Assembly: GCF_009913235.1 (NCBI RefSeq)
Contig: NZ_CP047897.1
Location: forward strand, 2,913,001-2,977,000
Direction: 5' to 3'
Source of the DNA: Nibribacter ruber
Lineage (GTDB): Bacteria > Bacteroidota > Bacteroidia > Cytophagales > Hymenobacteraceae
Length of the DNA stretch: 64,000 nt
Positions 33,355 to 42,264 of this stretch are shown here, piece by piece; position 1 is the stretch's first letter, and each line of letters starts with the position of its first letter. The position numbers and the translations under genes were made by a program. The notes beneath the pieces are model-generated. The model was not told the origin of the DNA, did not search any database, and was given only the letters and a program-made list of their open reading frames with translations.

Positions 33355-34071
33355 ATGTTGAATCTAGCCATTGACATGGGAAACTCCCGCATCAAAGTCG
33401 GCTTTTTTGAAAGCGGTTCTTTGGTGCGGGAGTCCATTTTTTCTGATCTCCCTGAAATTGGCGAGGCTGTGAAAGGGCAAGAGGTGCAGCACGTTATTGT
33501 CTCTTCGGTGCGCAAGACGCCCGAGAAGCTGAGCGCCGTGGTGCCGTTAACTGGTAAGCAGATCCAGTTTTCTAGTCAGACGCCGGTGCCTTTGCAGAAC
33601 GCGTACGCCACGCCTCATACGCTGGGCGTAGACCGTTTAGCCGCGGCGGTAGGGGCCAGTTATCTGTTTCCGGGCCAGAACTGCCTGGTCATAGACGCCG
33701 GCACCTGCATTACCTATGATCTGGTAGAGGCCGCAGGAATCTACCAGGGAGGCAACATTTCTCCGGGGCTGAACATGCGCTACCAGGCCATGCATACGTT
33801 TACGGGTAAACTGCCGCTTCTCTCTGGCACAAAACTGCCGCTCAGGCCAGGTAAAACCACTGAGCAGGCCATGCAAGGCGGGGTGCTGTACGGACTGGTG
33901 GCAGAAGTAGAAGGCATCATTCAACATTATGAGCGTCAATACAAATCATTGACCGTAGTTCTTTGCGGCGGCGATGCCCCGTTTTTTGAAAGTACAGTAA
34001 AAGCACGCATCTTTGTCATTCCCGAATTGGTTTTAATCGGGCTAAACCGAATTTTAGAGTATAATGTATAA
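33355..34071 (+). CDS. coaX: Type III pantothenate kinase
   Basis: This enzyme phosphorylates pantothenate, the first step of coenzyme A synthesis. The 238-residue protein has the ASKHA phosphate-1 motif LAIDMGNSRIKVG (Asp7), GVDRLAA, the central VIDAGTCITYDLV and GGNISPGLNMRYQAMH. The start is 15 nt after the pseudouridine synthase, and its end overlaps the next gene by 8 nt, so it sits inside an operon. The panC gene at the other end of the window belongs to the same pathway. Confidence 0.95.
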   Translation: MLNLAIDMGNSRIKVGFFESGSLVRESIFSDLPEIGEAVKGQEVQHVIVSSVRKTPEKLSAVVPLTGKQIQFSSQTPVPLQNAYATPHTLGVDRLAAAVGASYLFPGQNCLVIDAGTCITYDLVEAAGIYQGGNISPGLNMRYQAMHTFTGKLPLLSGTKLPLRPGKTTEQAMQGGVLYGLVAEVEGIIQHYERQYKSLTVVLCGGDAPFFESTVKARIFVIPELVLIGLNRILEYNV

Positions 34072-35395
34072 GCCTTTCCGCGCACTGCTTCTCCTTTCTG
34101 GTCTTGTTATTGGGTCGCATGTACAGGCGCAGCAACTCGCCAACTCTCCGTACTCACGGTTTGGGGTGGGTGATGTAGTACAGGGCACCGGCGGTGTTCG
34201 TAACTTTGGCATGGGCAACGTGGGAGTGGCTACGGCCAACCTGAGCACCATCAATGACATAAACCCGGCGCTGTTGTATTACAACAACACGGTTACGTTT
34301 GAGGCCGCCGTTATCTCTGAGCTTAAAAAGCTGGAAGACAGAACAGCGTCACAGGTAGACGGTAAAACCAACCTCAACTACCTGGCGCTGTCCATTCCCG
34401 TTTCCAGAAGATGGACCATGGCCGTGGGCCTTAAGCCTTACAGCCGCGTTAACTACTCTACTATCTTCATTTCTCCCGTGCTGGACCCTTCTACCGGTAA
34501 CCGGGTGGCACAATCGTACACAGAATACAGAGGCAGCGGCGGTTTGAACGAAGTACACTTCTCGCATGGCGTTTCTCTGGCGCCCGGCTTCACCATTGGT
34601 GCGGCGGGTTCTTACATTTTTGGTACCACAGAAAGAGACGCATCTACTATTCTGGTAGAGGAAGGTGAGACAGACATTACCGCCGTGCAGAAAGCGCTGG
34701 TACATAACGCCACCAAATACACGGGCTTCATGTTCAAAGGCGGAACGCATTTCCGCAGAAAACTGACCGGTGACTGGAATCTGGGTGCCGGTGCCACGTA
34801 CACCTTGCAATCTGTGCTAGACGCAGACAGACAAGTAAGCCAGGAACGTAGAAGGGTAGATGAGTCTATTGTCTCTCAGGTGTTCACAGACAGCCTGGGC
34901 GGGTACACTACCCTGCCGCAGAGCTACCAGATAGGCCTGGCCCTTGACAATGCTAAGAACTTTGTGCTGGGTCTGGACTTTTCTTCTTACCAGGGCTCTG
35001 ATTTTAGAGGATTCAGCAGTGAGCGCAACGGTGGCCGCCAGGAACTAGGCAATGGCTACAGAATTGGCCTGGGCGGAGAACTAACGCCAGACGGTGGTTC
35101 TGTGACCTCTTACCTGAAGCGCGTGACCTACCGGTTAGGAGGTTATTACAGCAAAAACGAGGTGATAGCCACTAGCGGTCCAGACGAAGTAAAAGACATG
35201 GGCCTTACCTGGGGTTTCACCCTGCCCTTGGGCAGAGGGGTGCGTCCGCCAGACTATACCCAGGCCTTGATCAATACCAGCTTTGCCGTAGGCCGCTTAG
35301 AAGGTCAGAAAGCAGAGTTGGAAGAGATGTACTTTAGAGTGAACCTGGGCATCAACTTCAACAGCCGCTGGTTCATTAAACGTAAATTTGACTAA
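34064..35395 (+). CDS. Outer membrane beta-barrel protein (FadL/OmpP1-like)
   Basis: The 443-residue protein has a signal peptide cut near HVQAQ (about 22). NSPYSRFGVGDV and GMGNVGVATANLSTINDINP follow, an N-terminus typical of FadL/OmpP1-like Bacteroidota proteins. Long amphipathic strands run to a C-terminal aromatic strand, FNSRWFIKRKFD. It should form a large outer-membrane channel; its cargo is unknown. It overlaps coaX by 8 nt, and lptC follows within 45 nt. Confidence 0.85.
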   Translation: MYKPFRALLLLSGLVIGSHVQAQQLANSPYSRFGVGDVVQGTGGVRNFGMGNVGVATANLSTINDINPALLYYNNTVTFEAAVISELKKLEDRTASQVDGKTNLNYLALSIPVSRRWTMAVGLKPYSRVNYSTIFISPVLDPSTGNRVAQSYTEYRGSGGLNEVHFSHGVSLAPGFTIGAAGSYIFGTTERDASTILVEEGETDITAVQKALVHNATKYTGFMFKGGTHFRRKLTGDWNLGAGATYTLQSVLDADRQVSQERRRVDESIVSQVFTDSLGGYTTLPQSYQIGLALDNAKNFVLGLDFSSYQGSDFRGFSSERNGGRQELGNGYRIGLGGELTPDGGSVTSYLKRVTYRLGGYYSKNEVIATSGPDEVKDMGLTWGFTLPLGRGVRPPDYTQALINTSFAVGRLEGQKAELEEMYFRVNLGINFNSRWFIKRKFD

Positions 35396-35438
35396 GCCGC
35401 GCTTAGCCGTGCTTTCACGCAACCCAAGCAAGTCCTAC

Positions 35439-35969
35439 ATGAAGGTGTATTCTGTATACATAGGGGTGTTGTTGGCGCTGGCAGGTGCAAGCTGCTCTGG
35501 CTCTGATGACGAGGCGGCCAAGATGGTGCAGTACAAAGGACCGGAGGCCGTCACCAAGGACCTGGTTACCATCTACAGTGACTCAGCCAAGACCGTCTTG
35601 AAGATGACCTCGCCGCTAGAGCAGAAAATGCAGAACGGTGACATTCTCTATCCCAAAGGCCTGTTCATCACTTTCTATGAAGAAGGCAAGCCCTCCAGCA
35701 TGGTTTCTTCTAAGTACGGCAAGTATGACCAGTCCAAAGATCAGTACTTTGTGCGTAACAACGTAGTGGTCAAGAACATCATCAAAAAAGAGAAGCTCAA
35801 CACAGAAGAACTCTACTGGGACAAGAAGAAGCGCATCATCTTCACAGATAAGTTTGTGCGCATTACCAGTGAGAAGGAAGTGGCCACCGGGCACGGACTC
35901 ACCGCCAACGAAGACTTCTCAGACTACCAGATCAAAAACTTCTCAGGCAGCTTTACCCTTCAGCAATGA
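35439..35969 (+). CDS. lptC: LPS export protein LptC (lipoprotein type)
   Basis: LptC passes lipopolysaccharide from the LptBFG transporter to the periplasmic LptA bridge. The 176-residue protein begins MKVYSVYIGVLLALAGASCS with a lipobox Cys19, then carries the beta-jellyroll segment (LYPKGLFITFYEEGKPSS and YWDKKKRIIFTDKFVRI). The open frame runs back to a TTG at 35388, but the ATG at 35439 gives the proper signal peptide. Its stop overlaps the next small gene as ATGA. lptB lies separately at 49.8 kb. Confidence 0.92.
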   Translation: MKVYSVYIGVLLALAGASCSGSDDEAAKMVQYKGPEAVTKDLVTIYSDSAKTVLKMTSPLEQKMQNGDILYPKGLFITFYEEGKPSSMVSSKYGKYDQSKDQYFVRNNVVVKNIIKKEKLNTEELYWDKKKRIIFTDKFVRITSEKEVATGHGLTANEDFSDYQIKNFSGSFTLQQ

Positions 35970-36121
35970 CGCTTAAACAAACAATTTACCTGGCCCTGGC
36001 TACGGCGGCCCTGGTCATTGGCATTCACCGCGCTACTCAGGACGGCATTCTGGAGAGCTACTGGATTTTCATGGTGGCGGTGATCTTTCTGTTCCTTTTC
36101 CGTATGAACAAAGGAAAATAA
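35966..36121 (+). CDS. Small 51-residue membrane protein between lptC and the CNNM gene
   Basis: The frame starts at ATG 35966 overlapping the lptC stop (ATGA), ends TAA at 36119-36121, and is followed 17 nt later by the CNNM gene. It codes 51 residues with two hydrophobic segments (about 5-20 and 32-46) around a polar HRATQDGILES loop, ending RMNKGK. Four-base overlap and tight spacing on both sides support a translated gene. I do not recognise a family. It could be an accessory subunit of LptC or the CNNM protein. Confidence 0.78.
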   Translation: MTLKQTIYLALATAALVIGIHRATQDGILESYWIFMVAVIFLFLFRMNKGK

Positions 36122-36138
36122 GCCGTTCCTTTCACTGA

Positions 36139-37413
36139 ATGGATCCAGACATACCCTATACATTTCTTAGCCTGGGAGCGGTGCTGCTCCTGTTCTTAAG
36201 CACGGCAGAGGTGGCGTTGCGGCACCTTGGGTCGGTGGTGGCTCAGTTGGAGGCGGCAGAGCAGAAAAGCCTCACTGGCTTCTTGCTGCGCCGGCAGTCT
36301 CTGACCTTTCTTACCATTCAGGTGGGCCTGGGCCTGGGGCTGCTCTTGTTCGGGGCCGGGCTGTACCAAACGCTGTACCAGGTCCTGCTCACCAAAACCG
36401 CCCTCATGCACAGCCTGGTTGTGGTGCTGGCCGCAGGCATCGCCGTCCTGGCCGCCTGGCTGCTCTTGTTAGGCGTGGGCATGGCAGCCTCTCTGGCCGC
36501 CAATGGCAAAATGCTCAGAGTGTTGTCTGCCCCTTTGGCCTTTCTGTTGGTGGTATTCTATCCCATCACCGCTACCGTCAATGCCGTTTTTAGCCTGTTT
36601 TCTGGGAATGAGCCCCAAAACGAAGAAGAGCTCCTCAGCAACGCGCTGGCGTTTGAGCCCTTCGCCACCAAGCTGCCCACCGCAGAAGAATCCACCCTGG
36701 CGTTGCTGGCCGCCGAAGAGGTTGACACCAAGATTTTTCACAACGCCCTAGAGTTCAAAAACGTGAAGGTGCGCGAGTGCATGGTGCCCCGCACAGAGAT
36801 TGACGCCATTGAGCTGGAAGACGGGGTAGAGTCTTTGCGGCAGGCCTTCATTGAGACCGGCCATTCCAAGATCCTCATCTACCAAGACTCGCTGGACCAT
36901 ATTCTAGGCTACTGCCACCAGTTTAGCCTGTTTAAGCAGCCCAGCCGCTTAGAGGATATTCTCATGCCCATGGAGGCCGTGCCGGAAAACATGCTGGCGC
37001 GGGAGCTTTTTGTCAAGTTCATCACAGACCACCGCAGCATTGTGCTGGTAGTGGATGAGTTTGGCGGCACCTCTGGCATTGTCACCCTGGAAGACGTGAT
37101 GGAAGAAATCTTCGGCGACATCAATGACGAGTATGACGAGGAGGACCTGCTGGAGCAGACCCTGCCCGAACCCAACACTTACCTGTTCAGCGCCCGCCAG
37201 GAGATTGACTACCTCAATGAGGAATATGAACTGAATCTGCCCGTGGGCGACTATGAAACCTTGGGCGGTTTTATTTTATCTGTGCTGGAAGAAATACCCT
37301 CTGCCGGAGACGTAATCACGGTCCCACCCTTTGAAATACGCATTCTTTCCATGAATGAGCACCGCATCAACACGGTACACCTGTCTGTCAAGAACCCGTC
37401 TCCAGAAGAATAA
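36139..37413 (+). CDS. CNNM/HlyC-CorC family transporter (GldE-like)
   Basis: The 424-residue protein has a CNNM membrane domain with about four helices (to about 148). A CBS pair follows (about 210-330, with MVPRTEIDAIELEDGVESL, VDEFGGTSGIVTLEDVMEEI), then a C-terminal CorC_HlyC domain ending RINTVHLSV. Relatives are Mg2+/Co2+ efflux proteins; in Bacteroidota GldE supports gliding and lipoprotein GldD. Residues 149-161 (AVFSLFSGNEPQN), in the linker after the last membrane helix, are encoded by a 32/38 match to the dispersed palindrome. It lies in the lptC operon. Confidence 0.92.
   Translation: MDPDIPYTFLSLGAVLLLFLSTAEVALRHLGSVVAQLEAAEQKSLTGFLLRRQSLTFLTIQVGLGLGLLLFGAGLYQTLYQVLLTKTALMHSLVVVLAAGIAVLAAWLLLLGVGMAASLAANGKMLRVLSAPLAFLLVVFYPITATVNAVFSLFSGNEPQNEEELLSNALAFEPFATKLPTAEESTLALLAAEEVDTKIFHNALEFKNVKVRECMVPRTEIDAIELEDGVESLRQAFIETGHSKILIYQDSLDHILGYCHQFSLFKQPSRLEDILMPMEAVPENMLARELFVKFITDHRSIVLVVDEFGGTSGIVTLEDVMEEIFGDINDEYDEEDLLEQTLPEPNTYLFSARQEIDYLNEEYELNLPVGDYETLGGFILSVLEEIPSAGDVITVPPFEIRILSMNEHRINTVHLSVKNPSPEE
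36585..36622. repeat. 38-nt dispersed palindrome, copy 20, inside the CNNM coding region
   Basis: CGTTTTTAGCC and the right arm AGCCCCAAAACG match the 38-nt consensus at 32 positions, and the length is exactly 38. It is read in frame as the CNNM linker. Confidence 0.75.
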
Positions 37414-37435
37414 CCTGCTCACTAGGCACTTATAT

Positions 37436-37466
37436 TTTGATTTTATCACTTATTCAGATTATTTTG
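37436..37466 (+). promoter_or_regulatory. Candidate promoter of the peptidyl-prolyl isomerase gene
   Basis: TTTG at 37436-37439 and TTATTTTG at 37459-37466 (one mismatch) are 19 nt apart, ending 30 nt before the start codon. Confidence 0.45.
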
Positions 37467-37496
37467 CATAACGCATAAAATACGTCAATTACTTAC

Positions 37497-39599
37497 ATGG
37501 CATTAATTAACAAGATTCGGGAGAAGTCAGGCTTTGCGGTAGGCGCAATTGCCGTTGGCTTGCTCATTTTCATTGTGTTGGGAGACCTGCTGGGACCTAA
37601 TTCCCGGTTGTTCGGCAACAAGATGGTGGTAGGGGAGATTGCAGGACATGAAGTGTCTGCGCAAGACTTTGAGCTCATGGTGGAAGACGCCAAGAACAAC
37701 TACGCACAACAGTACGGTCGTCAGCCCGGCGACAACGAGATGGCGGCTTTGCGTGAGCAGACCTGGAACCAGCTGGTATTCAAATACGCCTTTGCCGAGG
37801 AGTTTGAGAAACTGGGCTTAGGCGTTTCTGATGATGAGATGTATGACATGGTGCAGGGCAAGAACATTCACCCGGCCATCAAGCAGTTGTTCACCAACCA
37901 GCAGACCGGTCAGTTTGATGTAAACCTGGTGCGCCAGACCTTGCAGAACCTGAAGAACATGGACCCCGCCCAGCGCGAGTCTTGGTACAAATATGAGGCA
38001 GAACTAGCCACAGACCGTCTTCGCAACAAATACTACAACCTGTTCACGCTGTCTAACTACGTAACCACTGAAGAAGTAAAACGCTTCAACGCAGAGCAGA
38101 ACAGCCGTGCCAGCATGAAATACCTGTTCATTCCGTACTTCACCATTGCAGACTCTGCCGTGAAAGTAACCGATGACCAGCTGTCTGACTACCTGAACAA
38201 GAACAAGAAGAAGTTTGAAGTAGAAGAAGGACGCTCTATCTCTTATGTGACCGTTCCGGTGGCGGCCTCTAAAGAAGACAGCCTGGAGTACCAGAAAGAG
38301 ACGTCTGAACTGGCTGCTGAGTTTGCCAACACCCAGAACGATTCTCTGTTTGTGAAAGCCGAGTCTGACACCCCGTACAGCGGCGCCTACGTTTCTGTGA
38401 GCGAACTGCCAGCGGCTTTGAGAACCCAGACCCTGGAAGAAGGCAAACTGTACGGTCCATTCGTGGAGAACGGTACGTTCAGCCTGATCAAGGTAACCGA
38501 TGTGAAAGACGGTGGTACGCCTTCTGCGCGCGCCAGCCACATCTTGATCAAGCCAGAGAGTGACACCCCAGAAGCCAAAGCCGCCGCCAAAGCCAAGGCC
38601 CAAGGCATCTACAACCAAATCAAAGGCGGTGCTGACTTTGCCATGATGGCCGCCCAGCACGGCACAGACGGAACTGCCTCTCAAGGTGGTGACCTGGGTT
38701 GGTTTACTCAGGGCCGTATGGTACCTGCCTTTGAGAAAGCCGTTTTTGGCGCCACTTCTACTGGTCTGTTGCCAAACCTGGTAGAGACTGAGTACGGTTA
38801 CCACATTGTGAAGGTAACAGCTCCTAAGTCTAGCAAATCTTACCAACTGGCACAGGTTACCCGTAACATCACCGCCAGCGACGCCTCTAGAGAAGACGCC
38901 TTCAGAAGGGCAAGCGTACTGGCCTCAGAAAGCACCAACGCAGAACAGTTTGAGAAAGCCATCGCCAAGGAGAAAGGCCTGGTAAAAGCAGAAGCCAAGA
39001 ACATCACCGCGGCAGACAGAGGCGTCAACAACCTGCAGAACGCCCGTGAACTGGTGCGTTGGGCCTTTGACAAAGACACCAAAGTAGGCGAGGTTTCTCC
39101 GGTAATGACCATTGACGACCAATACGTGGTAGCCGTGTTAACCGGCCAGCGTGAAAAAGGAACTGCCAAGGTAGAAGACGTAAAAGAAGAACTGACCGCC
39201 GCCGTACGCAATGAGCTAAAGGCTAAGCAGATCATGGACAAACTGGGCAAAGTGACCAACATTGACCAGGCTGCCGCCAAATATGGTCCAAATGCAGTAG
39301 TACGTTCTGTAACAGACATAACATTAGGTACCGCCAACGCACAAGGCTTAGGCTATGAGCCGGTGGCCATTGGAACCGCCTTCGGGTTGAAGCCAGGACA
39401 GCGCACGCAGCCTATCCAGGGCGAAGCCGGTGTGATTGTCATGGAGATGGGAAGCGTAACGCCAGCTCCTCCGGTAACAGACGTAGCCACCATGAAGCAA
39501 CAACTGGCAGGCCAGCGCGCCGGTCGTGTGCAGGGTGCCATCTACGAAGCCGTTAAGAAAAACGCCAACGTAGAAGACAACCGCGTACGCTTCTTTTAA
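37497..39599 (+). CDS. Membrane-anchored peptidyl-prolyl isomerase (SurA/PpiD type)
   Basis: The protein assists folding of secreted and outer-membrane proteins. It has 700 residues, one N-terminal membrane helix (about 13-31) and a SurA/PpiD N-terminal chaperone region (about 45-250). A parvulin domain starts near 340 (ARASHILIKP, GADFAMMAAQHG, GGDLGWFTQGRMVPAFEKAV, YGYHIVKV). A second, degenerate rotamase-like region lies near 500-620. The topology matches PpiD. It has its own promoter candidate, and a strong terminator plus palindrome follows. Confidence 0.93.
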   Translation: MALINKIREKSGFAVGAIAVGLLIFIVLGDLLGPNSRLFGNKMVVGEIAGHEVSAQDFELMVEDAKNNYAQQYGRQPGDNEMAALREQTWNQLVFKYAFAEEFEKLGLGVSDDEMYDMVQGKNIHPAIKQLFTNQQTGQFDVNLVRQTLQNLKNMDPAQRESWYKYEAELATDRLRNKYYNLFTLSNYVTTEEVKRFNAEQNSRASMKYLFIPYFTIADSAVKVTDDQLSDYLNKNKKKFEVEEGRSISYVTVPVAASKEDSLEYQKETSELAAEFANTQNDSLFVKAESDTPYSGAYVSVSELPAALRTQTLEEGKLYGPFVENGTFSLIKVTDVKDGGTPSARASHILIKPESDTPEAKAAAKAKAQGIYNQIKGGADFAMMAAQHGTDGTASQGGDLGWFTQGRMVPAFEKAVFGATSTGLLPNLVETEYGYHIVKVTAPKSSKSYQLAQVTRNITASDASREDAFRRASVLASESTNAEQFEKAIAKEKGLVKAEAKNITAADRGVNNLQNARELVRWAFDKDTKVGEVSPVMTIDDQYVVAVLTGQREKGTAKVEDVKEELTAAVRNELKAKQIMDKLGKVTNIDQAAAKYGPNAVVRSVTDITLGTANAQGLGYEPVAIGTAFGLKPGQRTQPIQGEAGVIVMEMGSVTPAPPVTDVATMKQQLAGQRAGRVQGAIYEAVKKNANVEDNRVRFF

Positions 39600-39617
39600 G
39601 CTGTAACCAATTGTCTA

Positions 39618-39652
39618 ACAAGAAAGCCGCACCCACCGTGCGGCTTTCTTGT
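39618..39652 (+). terminator. Perfect intrinsic terminator after the isomerase gene
   Basis: ACAAGAAAGCCGCAC pairs with GTGCGGCTTTCTTGT (15 bp) around a 5-nt loop. A palindrome follows 14 nt later. Confidence 0.9.
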
Positions 39653-39665
39653 TTTCTGCCAATGC

Positions 39666-39703
39666 CGTTTTTGGCTTCTTTTCTGGAAAACAGCCCAAAA
39701 ACG
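39666..39703. repeat. 38-nt dispersed palindrome, copy 21
   Basis: The arms are CGTTTTTGGCT and AGCCCAAAAACG, downstream of the isomerase terminator. Confidence 0.9.
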
Positions 39704-39812
39704 TTATCTTGGTAAAGAAAAAGAAGCATGCCCAGCAATCCTCATCAAGGGCTAATAATACGTATATGCACTTCTACATCGTTTAAAGAACAACGTGTTA
39801 GCGAAGATTCAC

Positions 39813-41636
39813 ATGAGCAAGCAGAAGGGGTTGGTGGGGGTACTCCTGTGTTGGTGCCTGTGCGCTAGTCCGCTGGTGGGGGTGGGCCAGACCCAGGGCG
39901 TACCAGAGCAGATGGCGCTGGCCAAGGAATACCTGCGCAAAAGTGAATTCCAGAAGGCCGAGGCCTTGTTCAGCCAACTCATTGAGCAAGAAGTGCAGTT
40001 TGGCCTGGTGTACGCAGACTACCTGAAAACCCTGTTGGCGCTACGTAACTACAAGGAGGCGGAGAAGCTGGTGAAGCGGGCTCAGAAGAAATACCCGGGC
40101 GTGGCCAACTATGCCGTAGACGAAGGCCGCGTGCTGCAGGCCGCAGGCAACACCGCTGGTGCCGAGAAGCAATGGGCCGAAGTGGTGCAGTCCGTTACGC
40201 CAGAAAACGTGTACAGCGTGGCCGGAGCGTTCCAGCAGGCTGAACTCTTTGACCACATGGAGCAGACCTACCTCCGCGCCAGAAAGATCAGCGGCAATGA
40301 AAAAGCCTTCGCGCCACAGTTATTGCAAATCTATTCTTACCAGCGCAAGAGTGAACAACTCATCAACGAAGTGCTGCAGCAGGTCAAAACCAATGCCGTG
40401 CCGGTGAACTTCGCGCAGAACATGCTGCAGAACACCCTTCGGGATGAAGAGTCCCTGAACCTGCTGGAGGCCAAACTGATGCAGGCCGTGCAAGTGGAGC
40501 CTGACGCCACGCCTCTGCAGGAACTGCTCATCTGGGCCCTGGTGCAACGCAAAGACTTCGGGCCAGCGCTTATGCAAGCCCGGGCCCTGGACCGACGTAC
40601 CCAAGGCGGCGGTGACCGCGTGCTCTCATTGGCAGACATCAGCTTGCGCAACAAAGACTACGGCACCGCCATTGACGGCTACACCTACCTCATGCAGCAA
40701 TACAAAGGCACCGAGGTCTACCCATTGGCCCGGCAACGCGCCATCAGGGCCAGAGAAGAGCAAGTAAAGAACACGTTTCCGGTAGACAAAGAGAAAATCA
40801 AGCTGCTGGCCCAGGAATATGAGGCGCTGTTGCTGGAACTGGGCAGAACCGGCCGCACCGCCGAGATCATCAAAGACCTGGGCGAACTGCAGGCCTTCTA
40901 CCTGGACCAACCCGAACTAGCCATCAAGCATCTGCAGGAGGTCATTGCCCTGCCCGGCGCGCACCCCAACGTGGTGGCAGAAGCCAAACTGGTGCTGGCA
41001 GACGTGTATTTGCTTCGGGGAGAGCCTTGGGAAAGCACCTTGTTATACAGCCAGGTGGAGAAAAGCCATAAAGAGCAGCCCCTGGGCTACGAGGCCAAAC
41101 TGCGCAACGCCCGCCTCAGCTACTACAAAGGAGATTTTGAACTTGCCCAAAGCCACCTGGACATTCTAAAACTGGCCACCAGCCGTGAGATTGCCAATGA
41201 CGCCCTAGACCTGAGCCTGCTCATTGTGGACAACACCGGCATGGACACCAGTGCCCTTGCCCTGAAAGAATACGCCGCCATTGACTTCCTGGTCTTTCAG
41301 CATAAAACAGCTGAGGCCTTAAAAGCGCTGGACGGTCTACTGGCCAAATACCCCGGCCACAGCCTCACCGATGAAATCTATTACCAGAAAGCCCAATTGC
41401 TCTACCAGACGGGTCAGTTTGAGGAAGCGGCCCAGAACCTGCAGCGCATCATAGAAAATCCCAAGTATGACATCCTCTCAGACGATGCCCTATTCTTGCT
41501 AGCCAAAATCAACGAGGAGAACCTGAAACAGCCCGCCAAGGCCCAGGAGTTGTACAACCAGTTGCTGGTCAAATACCCTGGCAGCGTGTTTGTAGCCGAA
41601 GCCCGCAAACGGTTCAAGGCGTTGAGAGGGAGTTGA
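39813..41636 (+). CDS. Secreted tetratricopeptide repeat protein
   Basis: The 607-residue protein has a signal peptide (MSKQKGLVGVLLCWCLCASP, cut near VGQ) and helical TPR pairs through most of its length. Examples are EYLRKSEFQKAEALFSQLI near the start and YQTGQFEEAAQNLQRIIE near the end. It probably acts in the periplasm as a scaffold; TPR proteins of this shape accompany outer-membrane assembly factors. The partner is unknown. ATG 39813 starts the signal peptide; a GTG 18 nt upstream is less likely. Confidence 0.87.
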   Translation: MSKQKGLVGVLLCWCLCASPLVGVGQTQGVPEQMALAKEYLRKSEFQKAEALFSQLIEQEVQFGLVYADYLKTLLALRNYKEAEKLVKRAQKKYPGVANYAVDEGRVLQAAGNTAGAEKQWAEVVQSVTPENVYSVAGAFQQAELFDHMEQTYLRARKISGNEKAFAPQLLQIYSYQRKSEQLINEVLQQVKTNAVPVNFAQNMLQNTLRDEESLNLLEAKLMQAVQVEPDATPLQELLIWALVQRKDFGPALMQARALDRRTQGGGDRVLSLADISLRNKDYGTAIDGYTYLMQQYKGTEVYPLARQRAIRAREEQVKNTFPVDKEKIKLLAQEYEALLLELGRTGRTAEIIKDLGELQAFYLDQPELAIKHLQEVIALPGAHPNVVAEAKLVLADVYLLRGEPWESTLLYSQVEKSHKEQPLGYEAKLRNARLSYYKGDFELAQSHLDILKLATSREIANDALDLSLLIVDNTGMDTSALALKEYAAIDFLVFQHKTAEALKALDGLLAKYPGHSLTDEIYYQKAQLLYQTGQFEEAAQNLQRIIENPKYDILSDDALFLLAKINEENLKQPAKAQELYNQLLVKYPGSVFVAEARKRFKALRGS

Positions 41637-41645
41637 GCAGTGCTT

Positions 41646-41683
41646 CGTTTTTAGGCTATTTTCTGAGAAACAGGCCAAAAACG
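41646..41683. repeat. 38-nt dispersed palindrome, copy 22
   Basis: The arms are CGTTTTTAGGC and GGCCAAAAACG. It starts 9 nt after the TPR gene stop, between converging genes. Confidence 0.9.
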
Positions 41684-41721
41684 GCAAGCCGATATTATTT
41701 AATGATTAGAAAGCGAGAAGC

Positions 41722-42159
41722 TTACTTTAGCTGTATGCTGGGATTTACCTGCTGGAGCGACTGTATGAACGCTTCTTTCTTCTTAGGTGACAGGTAAATC
41801 TCATCCCATTTATGGTAATGCAGCACCAGGCCATCCAGCCCCAGCGCTGGGCGTAGGCCAGCCCATAAGCGGTCTTTCTGCCTGACAACTCTAATGTCTT
41901 GAATGGGAATCCTGCCATGCCAAGGGCCGCAACGGTAATACAGATGCTGGCCCACAATCTGGTAGTAAGTGCCAAACCACGTCCAGAGCAAGAGCCCCAC
42001 CAAAAGGAAGGAAAAGACGCCCAAAGCCAGCTTGGCGGCCAGAGAGGCTTCTGATAAAAGCTGCTGACCGAACGCTACGCCCAACAGCAGACACGCTCCC
42101 CAGAGCACCAGGCCCACGAACCAGTTTTTAGAGGAGGTAAACGTCTGCGTGCTGCACAT
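41722..42159 (-). CDS. Small membrane protein with PH-like domain
   Basis: The 145-residue protein has two membrane helices (about 13-32 and 43-62) followed by a roughly 80-residue beta-rich region: WFGTYYQIVGQHLYYRCGPW, IPIQDIRVVRQ and SPKKKEAFIQSLQQVNP. That pattern fits bacterial PH-like (YyaB/DUF1200-type) proteins. Function is unknown; membrane association is clear. It converges on the TPR gene. Confidence 0.78.
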   Translation of the reverse strand: MCSTQTFTSSKNWFVGLVLWGACLLLGVAFGQQLLSEASLAAKLALGVFSFLLVGLLLWTWFGTYYQIVGQHLYYRCGPWHGRIPIQDIRVVRQKDRLWAGLRPALGLDGLVLHYHKWDEIYLSPKKKEAFIQSLQQVNPSIQLK

Positions 42160-42215
42160 ACGGGAAGATACACCATTCTACCCTTCCTTGCCAAGCGCAC
42201 AAAAAGGCTAGGTTT

Positions 42216-42253
42216 CGTTTTTAGCTTGTTTTCTGGGAAATAGGCCAAAAACG
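42216..42253. repeat. 38-nt dispersed palindrome, copy 23
   Basis: The arms are CGTTTTTAGCT and GGCCAAAAACG. It lies 11 nt past the stop of the 37-residue minus-strand gene. Confidence 0.9.
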
Positions 42254-42264
42254 GGGCTTCCCTT

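Noticed and set aside
38741-38760. Additional palindrome copies in coding DNA (GCCGTTTTTGGCGCC at 38741, GGCCGTTTTTGGGCGC near 56055)
   Set aside because: Only the left arm matches; the right arm and 38-nt spacing are absent, so these are ordinary codons.
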